Shown: positions 11,527-20,937 of the stretch, in pieces | How the letters are laid out: every line of letters begins with the position of its first letter | Position numbering within the stretch: position 1 is the stretch's first letter | Source: Bowdeniella nasicola | GTDB lineage: Bacteria > Actinomycetota > Actinomycetes > Actinomycetales > Actinomycetaceae | Reading direction: 5' to 3' | Assembly: GCA_030537895.1 (NCBI GenBank) | Contig: JAUNVA010000009.1 | Location: 1 to 59,342, forward strand | Length of the DNA: 59,342 bases | Position numbers and translations under genes: made by a program | Notes under the pieces: generated by a model | Seen by the model: the letters and a program-made list of their open reading frames with translations, nothing else | Told to the model about the DNA's origin: nothing | Database searches by the model: none

Positions 11527-12429
11527 ATGAACACGTACGGAGAGAACCCCCTGAAGCCCCGGGTGAGTCCGAAGCCCTATCTTCAGCGCGTGAAACACCT
11601 CGGATTTCTCGGAGCCAAACGGGCGAACGGGCTCATGAGACAGGCGAAGTTCGGCGCCGCGACACAACTCGGCCGACTCCAAGAGCGATACGCAACCTAT
11701 AGGTTTAAGCCAGCCCACTATCGACGCTCGTTTCTCGTACGGACACCCCCCACGATCACTGCGCCGAGCGCACTCCCCCGACGGGTTTTCGTGATCTGGA
11801 TCGGTGATAACGAGATGAGCGCCAACCGGCGCCGCAATCTCGGTGCCCTACGCGAACGCCTGGGCCTGCCCGTCGAGTTAGTAACGCGCGAGTCCCTCCC
11901 CCGTTGGGTTCTGCCGGACCATCCTCTGCATCCCGCGTGGGAACACCTCTCCCTCGTGCACCAGTCGGACTATCTTCGGGCCTATCTCATGCACCATCAC
12001 GGGGGAGGATATTGCGACCTTAAAGAACCCGCTGGGTCGTGGGAACGGGCCTTCGACCACATGGCTGCGAATGAGGATATCTGGATCACGGGGTATCGCG
12101 AACTCAGCTCGGCATCCCCCGTGCGGCTACCGGGGAGGTTGGGAGTCGACATCGCCCTGAATTACCGGCGGCTCATCGGCTTGGGCGCCTATCTCACACG
12201 CTCCGCCACGCCACTCACCGCCGAATGGCTGAGAGAAGTCGAACGCCGGATGAGCTACTACGCCGACCAAGCCTCCGAGTTCCCCGGAGGGACGCGTGGT
12301 GAAGTTGTTGGGTATCCCGTGTCCTGGACGCGGCTTCTCGGAGGTGTTCTGCAGCCCCTTCAACTGAAATACCTGCGTCATGTGCGGATCGACGATTCCC
12401 TCCTGTTGAGGTTCGTTGACTATCAGTAG
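11527..12429 (+). CDS. Capsular-type sugar transferase (GT32-like)
   Basis: This 300-residue protein is similar to the glycosyltransferase group that contains the DXD sugar-binding region (Gly_transf_sug/GT32-like). It shows PRRVFVIWIGDNEM (about 80-93), then SDYLRAYLMHHHGGGYCDL, which matches the family pattern of a helix running into GG.Y.D. The usual second Asp of the DXD is not present (CDLKEP). Residues 15-45 form a basic, amphipathic stretch (QRVKHLGFLGAKR) that is strikingly like the start of the GT2 protein at 22046-23053. It begins a rightward pair with rmlA 63 bases downstream. Substrate unknown; a role in building the rhamnose-containing polymer is inferred from the locus. Confidence 0.7.
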   Translation: MNTYGENPLKPRVSPKPYLQRVKHLGFLGAKRANGLMRQAKFGAATQLGRLQERYATYRFKPAHYRRSFLVRTPPTITAPSALPRRVFVIWIGDNEMSANRRRNLGALRERLGLPVELVTRESLPRWVLPDHPLHPAWEHLSLVHQSDYLRAYLMHHHGGGYCDLKEPAGSWERAFDHMAANEDIWITGYRELSSASPVRLPGRLGVDIALNYRRLIGLGAYLTRSATPLTAEWLREVERRMSYYADQASEFPGGTRGEVVGYPVSWTRLLGGVLQPLQLKYLRHVRIDDSLLLRFVDYQ

Positions 12430-12492
12430 GAATCACGCAACCTCGCTAGGCTCAATCCCACAGTCACGCAACACTCAGGTAGGGACACTCAG

Positions 12493-13365
12493 ATGAAGGG
12501 CATCATTCTCGCCGGCGGCACGGGCTCGCGGCTGCACCCGATCACGCTGGGGGTCTCCAAGCAACTCCTGCCGGTGTACGACAAACCCATGATCTACTAC
12601 CCGCTCTCGACGCTCATCCTCGCGGGTATCGATGACGTCCTCATCATTACGACGCCGAACGACGCCGAGGCGTTCCGGCGTCTCCTCGGGGACGGAAGCC
12701 AGTTCGGGATTCGACTCTCCTACGTCACGCAGCCGAGCCCCGACGGGCTCGCCCAAGCCTTCGTCCTCGGCGCCGACTTTATCGGGAGCGACAAGGTCGC
12801 CCTCATCCTGGGCGACAACCTCTTCTACGGCCCCGGGGTTGGCACGCGACTGCGGCGCCACACCGACGTCGAGGGCGCCACGGTGTTCGGGTACTGGGTG
12901 CGCGAGCCACGCGCCTACGGCGTGGTGGAGTTCGACGACGCCGGCACGGCGATCAGCCTGGAGGAAAAGCCCGAACAGCCGCGCTCCAACTGGGCCGTAC
13001 CGGGCCTGTACTTCTACGATAACGACGTCATCGCGATCGCGAAGGACCTGAAGCCCTCGGCGCGCGGCGAGCTCGAGATCACCGACGTCAACCGCACCTA
13101 CTTGGACGCCGGGCGCCTCACCGTGGAGAAGATGCCGCGCGGCACGGCATGGTTGGACACCGGGACGTTCTCGGACCTCAATGACGCCTCGGACTTCATC
13201 CGCACCATCGAGACCCGCCAGGGTTTGAAGATCGGCTGTCCCGAGGAGGTGGCGTGGCGGATGGGGTTCCTCACCGATGCCGAGCTGCTCTCGCGTGCCG
13301 AGAAGTTCTCCGCCAGCGGCTACGGGGCCTACCTGCGTGAGCTGCCCGCGCAGGGGCGGTTTTAG
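12493..13365 (+). CDS. rmlA: Glucose-1-phosphate thymidylyltransferase
   Basis: This 290-residue enzyme catalyses the first step of the dTDP-rhamnose pathway, making dTDP-glucose from dTTP and glucose 1-phosphate. It carries [11 protein letters not shown] at residues 6-16, the sugar-phosphate loop [13 protein letters not shown] (21-33), GDNLFYG, and [10 protein letters not shown]. Length and motifs match the short RmlA class. It is transcribed rightwards after the GT32-like gene, and its last 4 bases overlap the end of the converging glycosyltransferase gene, so the two transcripts meet tail to tail. Confidence 0.96.
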   Translation: MKGIILAGGTGSRLHPITLGVSKQLLPVYDKPMIYYPLSTLILAGIDDVLIITTPNDAEAFRRLLGDGSQFGIRLSYVTQPSPDGLAQAFVLGADFIGSDKVALILGDNLFYGPGVGTRLRRHTDVEGATVFGYWVREPRAYGVVEFDDAGTAISLEEKPEQPRSNWAVPGLYFYDNDVIAIAKDLKPSARGELEITDVNRTYLDAGRLTVEKMPRGTAWLDTGTFSDLNDASDFIRTIETRQGLKIGCPEEVAWRMGFLTDAELLSRAEKFSASGYGAYLRELPAQGRF

Positions 13366-14948
13366 TCTCTCCGCGCGACGCCGTAAATCCGCGCGGCTTC
13401 CGCTGCGAACGCCTCGGGGCCAAACACTGCTCGGACCGCGGGGGCGCCCTCTCGGGCCCGCCGCCACGCAGCCTCGGGGTGGCGCAGCACGGCGATGAGC
13501 GCCGTGGCGAACGCCTGTGCGTCGTCAGTGATGGCGGCGAACGTGGGGCGGTGCCCGATCCCCTCGGCCCCCGTCTCGGTGCTCACGACGGGGATTGCCC
13601 GGACCAGGGCCTCGACCGTTTTGAACTTCACGCCGGCTCCCTGATGCAGGGCCACGATGACGGCATCCGCCCGGCCGTAGACCGCCTCCAGGTCGTCACA
13701 GAACCCGAGCATCGTGAGACCGGCCGCGCGCATCTCCGCGGCAAAGCCCTCCTGGGCTCCCCCGCCCGCCACCAGTGTGCGCACCTCGGGGAGCGCGGCG
13801 CGGACTCGCGGCCAGACCTGCTCCGCATACCACCGCAGGCCCTCCGTGTTTTCGTCGCGTGCAAGGTAGCCGACGGACACGACGGTCGGCGGTTCCCCCG
13901 CAGGCCGGCCCGGACCCCGGTCTGCGCCATCGATGCTCGGACGAAGCACCTCCACCTCGGCACGCCGGCGGTGCGGGAGGAGATCTCGGTCCTTGTCACT
14001 CAGAACAATGACCTGATCGGCGCGCCGGCAGATCCACGCTTCCAACGCCTTCGCGGCTACCGCACGCGCCGCCCAGACGACGCGCCGGGAGGGGCGCTGT
14101 GCGGCATGGGCGCGCCGTTCACACCGTTGCGAGACGACATCGTGCAGGACGCTGGACACCGTGGCGTCCGGATTGATTGCGCGGAAGGCCCCGATAAGGA
14201 AACCCTGTTCTTCCCACTGCAGGTCGATCCGGTCCGCGGCTTTGACGAGGCCGGCGATCCGAGCGAGCCAGGACGGCGCCAGGACGGGGCGAAAGGCGAG
14301 GGCACGCCGCACCCACTCGAGCCCGCCGGTATGCCGCTGCGGAAGGAGGAGGAGCGGTTCGTCGAGGCCCCGCTGCTCGCAGCGCAGTTGCCCAGGCCCC
14401 TCGGCACCGACGATCGTCAGGTGGTAGCCCTCGGCCTGAACCTCAAGGATTCTCCGCACCAACTGCTCACCGGCGGATTCATGGCCGGCCTTCGACGGTG
14501 CCACAGGAGTCAGCATCACCAGGGAGGGGAGCCTGCGCCGTCGGAGGATTTCATCCGCAGTGGCCGCCGCCCAGGTCCTCCAGGCAGACGTCCCCGTTCC
14601 AGCGACTCCGAGCGCCCGCACGGGAAGCCGGGTGGGCAGATCGCGGCGCCGGAGCACCGCCGCATGTTCGTGGGAGGCCGCGAGGAGGCACACCTGCCCA
14701 GGTGGAGCCCCGCTGTGGCGGCGTGATGCTCGGACGCGAAGCCGGCAGGCCGGAAGGGTGCCGCCCGCCATTCCGTCGAGGAGGTTGGGCTCCCAGGACA
14801 GCACGGCGACGGCCTGTTCCGGGTCCCGCACCACGACGCACCCGAGATCGGTCAGGGCCGCAGCGGCGTGGCGGGCATATTCATGGAGGCCGTCCTCGCT
14901 CAGTACAGCGACGGGGAGGGCCTCACCGCCCGTGGTGTCTACCCCCAC
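13362..14948 (-). CDS. GT4/GT1-like glycosyltransferase, large
   Basis: This protein of about 528 residues has a C-terminal GT-B Rossmann half typical of GT4 enzymes: [54 protein letters not shown] and [12 protein letters not shown]...[11 protein letters not shown]. The N-terminal half is less conserved. GTG 14948 is chosen because it overlaps the end of the upstream gene by 10 bases and has GAGG in front. The longer frame to 15092 would run through the coding end of that gene in another frame and gives a low-complexity Arg-rich leader. It is the last gene of the leftward run that begins at 19876. Cytoplasmic or membrane-peripheral; substrate unknown. Confidence 0.8.
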   Translation of the reverse strand: MGVDTTGGEALPVAVLSEDGLHEYARHAAAALTDLGCVVVRDPEQAVAVLSWEPNLLDGMAGGTLPACRLRVRASRRHSGAPPGQVCLLAASHEHAAVLRRRDLPTRLPVRALGVAGTGTSAWRTWAAATADEILRRRRLPSLVMLTPVAPSKAGHESAGEQLVRRILEVQAEGYHLTIVGAEGPGQLRCEQRGLDEPLLLLPQRHTGGLEWVRRALAFRPVLAPSWLARIAGLVKAADRIDLQWEEQGFLIGAFRAINPDATVSSVLHDVVSQRCERRAHAAQRPSRRVVWAARAVAAKALEAWICRRADQVIVLSDKDRDLLPHRRRAEVEVLRPSIDGADRGPGRPAGEPPTVVSVGYLARDENTEGLRWYAEQVWPRVRAALPEVRTLVAGGGAQEGFAAEMRAAGLTMLGFCDDLEAVYGRADAVIVALHQGAGVKFKTVEALVRAIPVVSTETGAEGIGHRPTFAAITDDAQAFATALIAVLRHPEAAWRRAREGAPAVRAVFGPEAFAAEAARIYGVARRD

Positions 14949-15928
14949 AGGGCCTCGATCTGTTTCATCCGGTGGATCAGGGTGTGCTCGGCGAGGGTGC
15001 GGCGGCGTCCGGCCTCCGCGATCCGCTGCGCCCAGGCGGGCTCGGCGTGCGCCCGCTGCGCGTACTGCGCGGCTTCGTCGGCGTCTACACACACGAGGAG
15101 CTCACTGCCCGGGTCGTAGAAGTCACTCACGTCCGCTCGGTCGATGAGCTGGAGTCCCCCCACGCCGCAGGCCTCGAAGGTCCGCATCGTAAATCCGTGC
15201 TGATTCCCGTGCATGTTGACGGTTGCGCGGCTTCCCGCCATGACGCCGTAAGCCTGTGCGCGGTCGATATTCGGTTCGCTGGGAACTCCGGCCGGACAGA
15301 ACTGACGGGTGCGCAGTACGTCGAATGGGCGTCGTGACCAGCTATTGCCGTAGGCGCGCACGGGGACCTTGCGGGAGGCGAGCTCGCGCATAAATCGCTC
15401 GCGCTCCGGATAGCGAGCCCCGATGAGCGTCACCTCGTCGCGATGCACCGGGTGGTATGCGGTGAGCGAGTCGAAGCCGAGCGGAACGTGGTGGGCGGGC
15501 CGCCCATCCCCGGTGAGAGTCTGGGCATCGACGGCGCTGTACGTCGCGATCGTGGCGATCGGCGCAATCGCTTCGGGGTCGTAGCGCATCGCGGACAGCT
15601 CATCGTAGAACCAGGCGACCGTGGGTGCCCCCAGCGCGTCAAGGTCATCCCAAAAGTCCTCGGAGAGGAGGTCGCCCTTGATGACAAGGACCGCGTCGGG
15701 CCGCGTCTCCCGGAGCATTGCGGAGGCGCGGCGACTCGGCTCATCCATCCACGCGGTCGGCACCATCCCGGCCGGCAGGTCGTGGACGGCCTTATTTCGC
15801 AGGCGCTGCGGAACGGTACTGGCGCGGTCGTATTCGCACAGGGTGGCGTCGTGGCCGAGCGTTCCCAATGCGGCCGCCATCGCACGCACATAGCCGTGGA
15901 AGCGCGGGCCCACCACGAATATCCGCAT
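14939..15928 (-). CDS. CgeB-like glycosyltransferase
   Basis: This 329-residue protein resembles the CgeB / Glyco_trans_1_2 family. It opens with MRIFVVGPRFHGY, has VLVIKGDLL and VAWFYDELSAMRYDP, and ends with the family block VNMHGNQHGFTMRTFEACGVGG followed by DRADVSDFYDPG.ELL. This layout is usual in polysaccharide clusters, where such proteins act as GT-B transferases. It is 20 bases downstream of the ABC exporter gene and overlaps the next gene. Which sugar it moves is unknown. Confidence 0.8.
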   Translation of the reverse strand: MRIFVVGPRFHGYVRAMAAALGTLGHDATLCEYDRASTVPQRLRNKAVHDLPAGMVPTAWMDEPSRRASAMLRETRPDAVLVIKGDLLSEDFWDDLDALGAPTVAWFYDELSAMRYDPEAIAPIATIATYSAVDAQTLTGDGRPAHHVPLGFDSLTAYHPVHRDEVTLIGARYPERERFMRELASRKVPVRAYGNSWSRRPFDVLRTRQFCPAGVPSEPNIDRAQAYGVMAGSRATVNMHGNQHGFTMRTFEACGVGGLQLIDRADVSDFYDPGSELLVCVDADEAAQYAQRAHAEPAWAQRIAEAGRRRTLAEHTLIHRMKQIEALWG

Positions 15929-15948
15929 CGCCTACTCCTCCCCTCGGG

Positions 15949-17787
15949 CTAGTGATCGAGTCGGCCGAGATCGACGAGGTTGGCGAAGTCCGAGTCCGAC
16001 TCATACAGCTCTCGCATGGTTCCATGGCCCGCGATCCGCCCCCCTTTAAAGAATAGAATCGAGTCCGCGTTGCGCACAGTTGACAGGCGGTGCGCGATCA
16101 CGAGTACCGTCATCTGTCCGTGGAGGGCTTCGATCGTCTCCGTCACCTGACGTTCAGTCTCGTTATCGAGGGCACTTGTAGCCTCGTCCAGAATCAACAC
16201 CCGCGGCTGGGAATAGAGTGCGCGAGCGATACCGATGCGCTGCGCCTGGCCGCCGGAGACCCGGGTACCATTTTCTCCCACGAGAGTATCGAGGCCATCA
16301 GGAAGGTCCCTGATAAAGCCGGTGAGACGAGCGCGACGCACCACGTCATCGAGCAGGGAATCGTCAACCTCCTCTCTCGGCTCTCCAAACGTGATGAGGT
16401 CTCGGACGGGTGCATCCCAGAGATAAACCCCCTGAGAGACCATGGCGAGGGTGGAGCGCCAGGATCTCGCGTGGGTGAGAATGTCGACCCCACCGACGGT
16501 GATCGACCCCTCGGTCGCAGGCAGCAGCCCCGCGATAATGTCCGCAAACGTCGTCTTTCCCGCTCCGGATCCCCCCACGAGCGCCACCGTGTGGCCATAC
16601 GGGATCGTGACCGTTACGCCGCTCAGTACGTTGGCGTGCGCATCCGGATATCGAAAACCGAGGTCCCGCACCTCGATATCGGCCGGCGGGATGGTCACGT
16701 CTAGCGCATGCATGGAACAATCGTCCGCCACGTCCCGGCCCAGCTCACGCACCTCATCGACAACCTGCATGAGCGCTGGCACTCCGGCGCGGATCTGATT
16801 GGCGGTCGCAACGATCCGGTTCACCGCCGGAATCACGCGTACCGCTCCGGCCGCGAAAGCCGCTAGCAGCCCGAACGCGGTGCTGCGATCGTGCAGCATA
16901 AAGAGCACGACGCCGATCACGAGGATCCCGAACACCATGACGATCTCGAGGAGGTACTTTGGCAACTCGCTCAGCATCGTCCGCGCACGCGACACGTCAG
17001 CCTCAGCCCGACGATTGTCGGCGTAGCGTTCAGAAAATAGCGCCTCGCGCGAGAACAGTCGTGTTTCTCTAAAGCCGGCGATCGCAGGATTCAAAAGCTG
17101 CCAGGACTCGGTTCCGAGCTGTACTAATCGCCGGCCTACCCGCACGGTTCGCCGTTTCAGGGACTGTTCAATGAGCAGCCCCGCTCCCCCGAAGATCACG
17201 ATGCCGAGCAGACTCGCAGTAGGTGTCATGACGGCGAGAGTAATGAAGATGGCAATCACGGTAAGGCCGTCCACCACCACCGTGACCGAGCCGAGAACAA
17301 CCGAACTGAAGGCTTGCGACACCGCCGCCGAGACGGTGTAGAGGATGCGGGAGGTGGGGCGCAGTCGATGACGCACGTAAGGCGCCCCCACGTAGCGGGT
17401 GAGCAGTTCCGCCTGAGCCGCCGCGCTGGCGCGCGTCATCTCTCCGAGGGTCCACCAGCGCAACGCGATGAGGATGAGATTCTTCAGCAAGAAAAGTCCC
17501 GCGGTCGCTGCCGCAAGGCGCAGGAGCAGGCGCTGAGGATCAGATGTTCCAAAGAGGGGTACCAGGTAGGCCTGGATATAGGCCGGCGGAGATTCGGGGC
17601 TTGTGATGAGCTGGATCAGCGGGAGCATTGCGCCAACCGCCACCATGTCGAGAATGCTGGTGAAGAGGGCGGCCACCATCACCGCGATTAACCGGTGCCG
17701 CATGCGCCAGGGCACGAGCGCAAGGAGGACGTGGATGGGCTCCAGGGTGTCTGCTAGCTGTTTCCGTAGACGGACTGTCCTCATCAC
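15949..17787 (-). CDS. ABC exporter (fused permease-ATPase), polysaccharide or lipid-linked oligosaccharide type
   Basis: This 612-residue half-transporter has about six membrane helices in residues 30-330 and a C-terminal ATPase with Walker A GGSGAGKTTF (about 404-413), signature VSGGQAQRIG (about 508-517) and Walker B VLILDEATSALD (about 526-537). The architecture fits type IV exporters such as MsbA or PglK. Sitting between a polymerase/ligase-type gene and glycosyltransferases, it is most likely the flippase for the glycan or its lipid-linked precursor; PglK-like is my best guess. The start is GTG 17787, with ATG 17784 just after it; the GTG overlaps the upstream stop as GTGA. Confidence 0.87.
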   Translation of the reverse strand: MMRTVRLRKQLADTLEPIHVLLALVPWRMRHRLIAVMVAALFTSILDMVAVGAMLPLIQLITSPESPPAYIQAYLVPLFGTSDPQRLLLRLAAATAGLFLLKNLILIALRWWTLGEMTRASAAAQAELLTRYVGAPYVRHRLRPTSRILYTVSAAVSQAFSSVVLGSVTVVVDGLTVIAIFITLAVMTPTASLLGIVIFGGAGLLIEQSLKRRTVRVGRRLVQLGTESWQLLNPAIAGFRETRLFSREALFSERYADNRRAEADVSRARTMLSELPKYLLEIVMVFGILVIGVVLFMLHDRSTAFGLLAAFAAGAVRVIPAVNRIVATANQIRAGVPALMQVVDEVRELGRDVADDCSMHALDVTIPPADIEVRDLGFRYPDAHANVLSGVTVTIPYGHTVALVGGSGAGKTTFADIIAGLLPATEGSITVGGVDILTHARSWRSTLAMVSQGVYLWDAPVRDLITFGEPREEVDDSLLDDVVRRARLTGFIRDLPDGLDTLVGENGTRVSGGQAQRIGIARALYSQPRVLILDEATSALDNETERQVTETIEALHGQMTVLVIAHRLSTVRNADSILFFKGGRIAGHGTMRELYESDSDFANLVDLGRLDH

Positions 17788-18950
17788 CGTTGGACCTCTC
17801 TCACCAGCGTCTCGTAGGCCTGCGTCCTCAGGTGGATGACCGCGCCGATCGAGAGTGCCGAGATACCCGTGAAGTGCACCTCGCCCAGGGAGATTGCGCA
17901 GATCCCCACCGCGATAATCGCCGCCTCACCGTAGCGCACGGCACGGGACCGGACAGCATAGGGGCCGAAGCTGAAGAGGGCGATCACAATGATGAGACAG
18001 ATGGACCCGGCGAGGATCCACCCCCCTTCCACGAGAAGGGTCTGGTAGGAGTTGTGGAAGAGAAACCGTAGCTTCCCATTCAACAGCACCTCGCCCTCAC
18101 CCGCACCCAGGCCCCACGGAAGCGCAGCATTGACCTTAGCCGTTGCCGCCGCGTCGATGCGGTCCCGCAAAATGTCGGTCCCCCACCGCTCGGCGAAGAT
18201 ACTGACGCGCGCATAGTGTTCCTCCACGTAACTGAAGACGCCGTAGAAGACCGCGACGATACCCACCCGTGCCGCGACCGAGCGGTGGGTGCTGACAATG
18301 GTCCAGAGGGCTCCGAGGAGGAGAGCAATCATTGAGGTCCGCGATCCCGTGAGAAACACGAGGTAGCCGAATACCGCGAGGACGGTCAGTCGCTGCCACC
18401 TCCGGGGCAGGTGGGCGCACACCAGGAGGGGGATTGCCGCGGCGTAGAGCCCCGCATAGTTCTTGTCTCCGGCCCACCCGGTGAGGTAGCCGATGTAGTT
18501 GTCTGGGGCGAGCCCCGCGTAGTAGAGCCCCGCATTAACAAGGAAACCACCGCTCATACCGATCAGGATCGACTTCAGGTGGAGGCGACCAGACATGACC
18601 CCAAAGGCGATGACACCAAAGGACGCCACCCGACCGACGCGCTGAAACCACGGCGCACCGTGGATGGCCGACACAAGGGAGAGATCGGCGAGCGCAATCC
18701 CGAAAAGGGCGAGGAGGAGCAGCGGGCTGACCACCAGGCGCCGTCCCGTCGGCCGCCGCACGAGTGTGACGAACGCGAGGGCACCTACGGCCACCTCCGA
18801 CAGGGGGTACCCCGCACCCTCAGGACCAAAGTAGTAGCCGCGCGCGAACAGGACGGAACCGATGAGCAGTTCGGGCCATCGGACCATGTCGTGAAAAGTC
18901 GGCGGCCGGTAGGTCGGCGCCCGGGCTTCCGTACGCTCTGTCGTACTCAT
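17784..18950 (-). CDS. O-antigen ligase/polymerase-like membrane protein
   Basis: This 388-residue, very hydrophobic protein has about ten or more predicted membrane spans and a longer extracytoplasmic stretch around residues 245-300, the layout of the Wzy/WaaL O-antigen ligase superfamily. It contains GWAGDKNYAGLYAAAIPLL and FLTGSRTSM, the latter a motif common in this superfamily, as well as HNSYQTLLVEGG near the end. It starts at ATG 18950, which forms ATGA with the stop of the GT2 gene upstream. It probably joins repeat units or ligates the finished polymer to a wall acceptor. Sequence cannot separate polymerase from ligase. Confidence 0.77.
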   Translation of the reverse strand: MSTTERTEARAPTYRPPTFHDMVRWPELLIGSVLFARGYYFGPEGAGYPLSEVAVGALAFVTLVRRPTGRRLVVSPLLLLALFGIALADLSLVSAIHGAPWFQRVGRVASFGVIAFGVMSGRLHLKSILIGMSGGFLVNAGLYYAGLAPDNYIGYLTGWAGDKNYAGLYAAAIPLLVCAHLPRRWQRLTVLAVFGYLVFLTGSRTSMIALLLGALWTIVSTHRSVAARVGIVAVFYGVFSYVEEHYARVSIFAERWGTDILRDRIDAAATAKVNAALPWGLGAGEGEVLLNGKLRFLFHNSYQTLLVEGGWILAGSICLIIVIALFSFGPYAVRSRAVRYGEAAIIAVGICAISLGEVHFTGISALSIGAVIHLRTQAYETLVREVQR

Positions 18951-19876
18951 CGTGGCTGATCGCTCGCGAGGCTGTCTGTGGCGAGCCGGCGTTCGGGCAT
19001 ACCGCGGATTCCGTAGCGGATAACACCCGCCAATTGCCCACCGCTGACACACAACTGGGAGACCGCCCGTCGATCGACGGTCCGGTGCCGCACTGCTGAG
19101 GACACAAGGCGCCCGGTCATGCGGGCCGCATCGGCGAGGACTGCGGGAGCCCCGTAGTGCCGCGAATCGTATGCGGGATACCGACGAGCCATGAGAACCC
19201 GTCCCATCCCGAGGAAAAAGCGTTTCCGTACCGAGGTCGCATTCCCACTCAGGGTAAACCGGACGACGGCGTCCTCGGCATACCCCACCGGGATCCCGGC
19301 CTCCTGGACCCGCCAGGAGAAGTCGACGTCGTCGTAGCCGTAGTGCGGGAGGGACTCGTCAAACCCGCCGACCGCGAAATACGCCTCGCGGGGGATTGCA
19401 AAACTCGCCCCGGGAACGTGCGGGAGGTACGGGGTGGCGGTGTATCCCCGGATACAGGCGGGAGGGCGCACCGTCCCGTCGGCACCGACCGCGATGACCG
19501 TTCCGCCAACGAGGATGTCACCGTCGATCGCCTCGCTGAACGCCCGCACCCATCCGGGCTGAATTTCGTCATCGGCATCGCAGAACGCCAGCACCCTGCC
19601 CCGTGCGGCCCGAGCACCGCAGTTGCGGGCCTGCGGCAGCCCGGGTGTCTGCCCGCCGTCGATGAGGCGAACGGGCGGGTCACCGCGAGTTTCCGCTATG
19701 ACGTTCTCGACAATGCGTGCGGTGGCGTCAGTTGAGCCGTTATCGACCACGATCAGCTCGAAGGGGTGCTCGGATCGCTGGGTCACCACCGCGTCGAGCT
19801 GCCGGCGGATCGTCCTCTCCCCGTTACGAACGCACAGGATAACGGAAACGTCAGGCCGTTCCGGGGTCTCGGCCAT
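18947..19876 (-). CDS. GT2-family glycosyltransferase
   Basis: This 309-residue family 2 enzyme shows DVSVILCVRNGE near the start, the fold motif VVDNGSTDATA, the metal site AFCDADDEI and the acceptor-base region GYDDVDFSWRVQEAG. ATG 19876 is preferred over the frame start at 19912 because GGAGGA lies just in front. It is the first gene of the leftward operon with the polymerase-like protein, ABC exporter, CgeB-like and GT4 genes, coupled by short overlaps. The 185 bases upstream separate it from a rightward gene and must hold both promoters. Confidence 0.85.
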   Translation of the reverse strand: MAETPERPDVSVILCVRNGERTIRRQLDAVVTQRSEHPFELIVVDNGSTDATARIVENVIAETRGDPPVRLIDGGQTPGLPQARNCGARAARGRVLAFCDADDEIQPGWVRAFSEAIDGDILVGGTVIAVGADGTVRPPACIRGYTATPYLPHVPGASFAIPREAYFAVGGFDESLPHYGYDDVDFSWRVQEAGIPVGYAEDAVVRFTLSGNATSVRKRFFLGMGRVLMARRYPAYDSRHYGAPAVLADAARMTGRLVSSAVRHRTVDRRAVSQLCVSGGQLAGVIRYGIRGMPERRLATDSLASDQPR

Positions 19877-20061
19877 GGGGGTCCTCCCTCGTTCGCGGCC
19901 CATGTGTCTCATTGTCCTATCCGCCGCTGGATACTCATCCTAGTCTGGCTACACCGCTTGACCTGCGGTGTTGCTCAAGTTGACTGTCCCGGCTTCCGCC
20001 ACCACTACACTAGGGGTCCGGGGGCCGAATCGGCCGACCCCCGCGTGGGAAGGAGCATGTC

Positions 20062-20937
20062 GTGACGAATTCCCAGCGCCCACATCGCATTGCCTCACGG
20101 GTCGTGTTGGGCCTTCGCGACTCTCCCCGCCTGGGTGGGTTCTTCGCCCAGCCCGGGGCCCAGGGATTCCGGCATTTTGAGGCTTATGACGCGCGCGAGG
20201 GCGGCGGTGAAGAGTATTTCGATCGCGACCGCTTCACCTCCCACTATGGCGAGCCGCCCCTTGGTGGCCAGGTCGGCTGCGCCATCTCCCACCACCTCAT
20301 TCTCAAAGAGTTTGCGAACGAGCCGGGGGTGGACACGGATCTCCTCCTCGTGGCCGAAGATGACGCTCGTTTCCTGCCCGGCTTCGAACGCGCTCTCGAC
20401 CGGATCACGCGGAACGCCGGCCCCCTCGATTACGTGAACCTGGCCGAGCCGTTTGCCCGCACGAAGGCGGGGCTGCTCCATCCCTACGCGGAGGACGCGG
20501 CGATGCTGTCCCTGACGTCCCGCATCATCGGGTGGCGGGGTGTCGAGCCCATCCGCATGGGCCCCTTCTCGGGACGGGCATGGGGCGCGGTGTGCTATCT
20601 CGTCTCTCGCGCGGCGGCCCGCCGCATCACCGAGGTCGCTCGATCTCGTGGCCGCCTATCCTGGCTTGCCGACGATTTCACGCAGTGGGCGGAGCCCGCC
20701 GACATCCGGGTCCTGCTCGTGCGCCCGGACCTCGTCACCTACGACGGGCCCAGCACGATCGAGAGCGGGACCCTCCCCCCGCGCGGACTCACTCTGCGGG
20801 AGATGGCTCGCGAAGGCGGCGTGATCAGTGCCCTACGGCGCTTTGCTGCCCCGCGGAGGCGCCTGCGCCACCTCGCGCGCGCCTGGCGGGCCACTCGGTG
20901 CCCAACCGGGTCCGGCGGAGCGGAGGCCACGCCGTGA
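20062..20937 (+). CDS. GT25-like glycosyltransferase
   Basis: This 291-residue protein resembles glycosyltransferase family 25 (LPS beta-galactosyltransferase type). The line LGGQVGCAISHHLILKEF matches the family's conserved GE.GC..SH pattern, followed by LLLVAEDDARFLPGF (the EDD metal motif), a WGAVCYLVSRAAARRI block and WLADDFTQW. It starts at GTG 20062 with GGAAGGAGC in front and overlaps the acyltransferase as GTGA. It is probably cytoplasmic and decorates the surface glycan; the sugar is unknown. Confidence 0.75.
   Translation: MTNSQRPHRIASRVVLGLRDSPRLGGFFAQPGAQGFRHFEAYDAREGGGEEYFDRDRFTSHYGEPPLGGQVGCAISHHLILKEFANEPGVDTDLLLVAEDDARFLPGFERALDRITRNAGPLDYVNLAEPFARTKAGLLHPYAEDAAMLSLTSRIIGWRGVEPIRMGPFSGRAWGAVCYLVSRAAARRITEVARSRGRLSWLADDFTQWAEPADIRVLLVRPDLVTYDGPSTIESGTLPPRGLTLREMAREGGVISALRRFAAPRRRLRHLARAWRATRCPTGSGGAEATP

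Noticed and set aside
14949..15092. N-terminal extension of the large glycosyltransferase to 15092
   Set aside because: It would overlap the CgeB-like gene by about 150 bases and gives an Arg-rich sequence with no fold.
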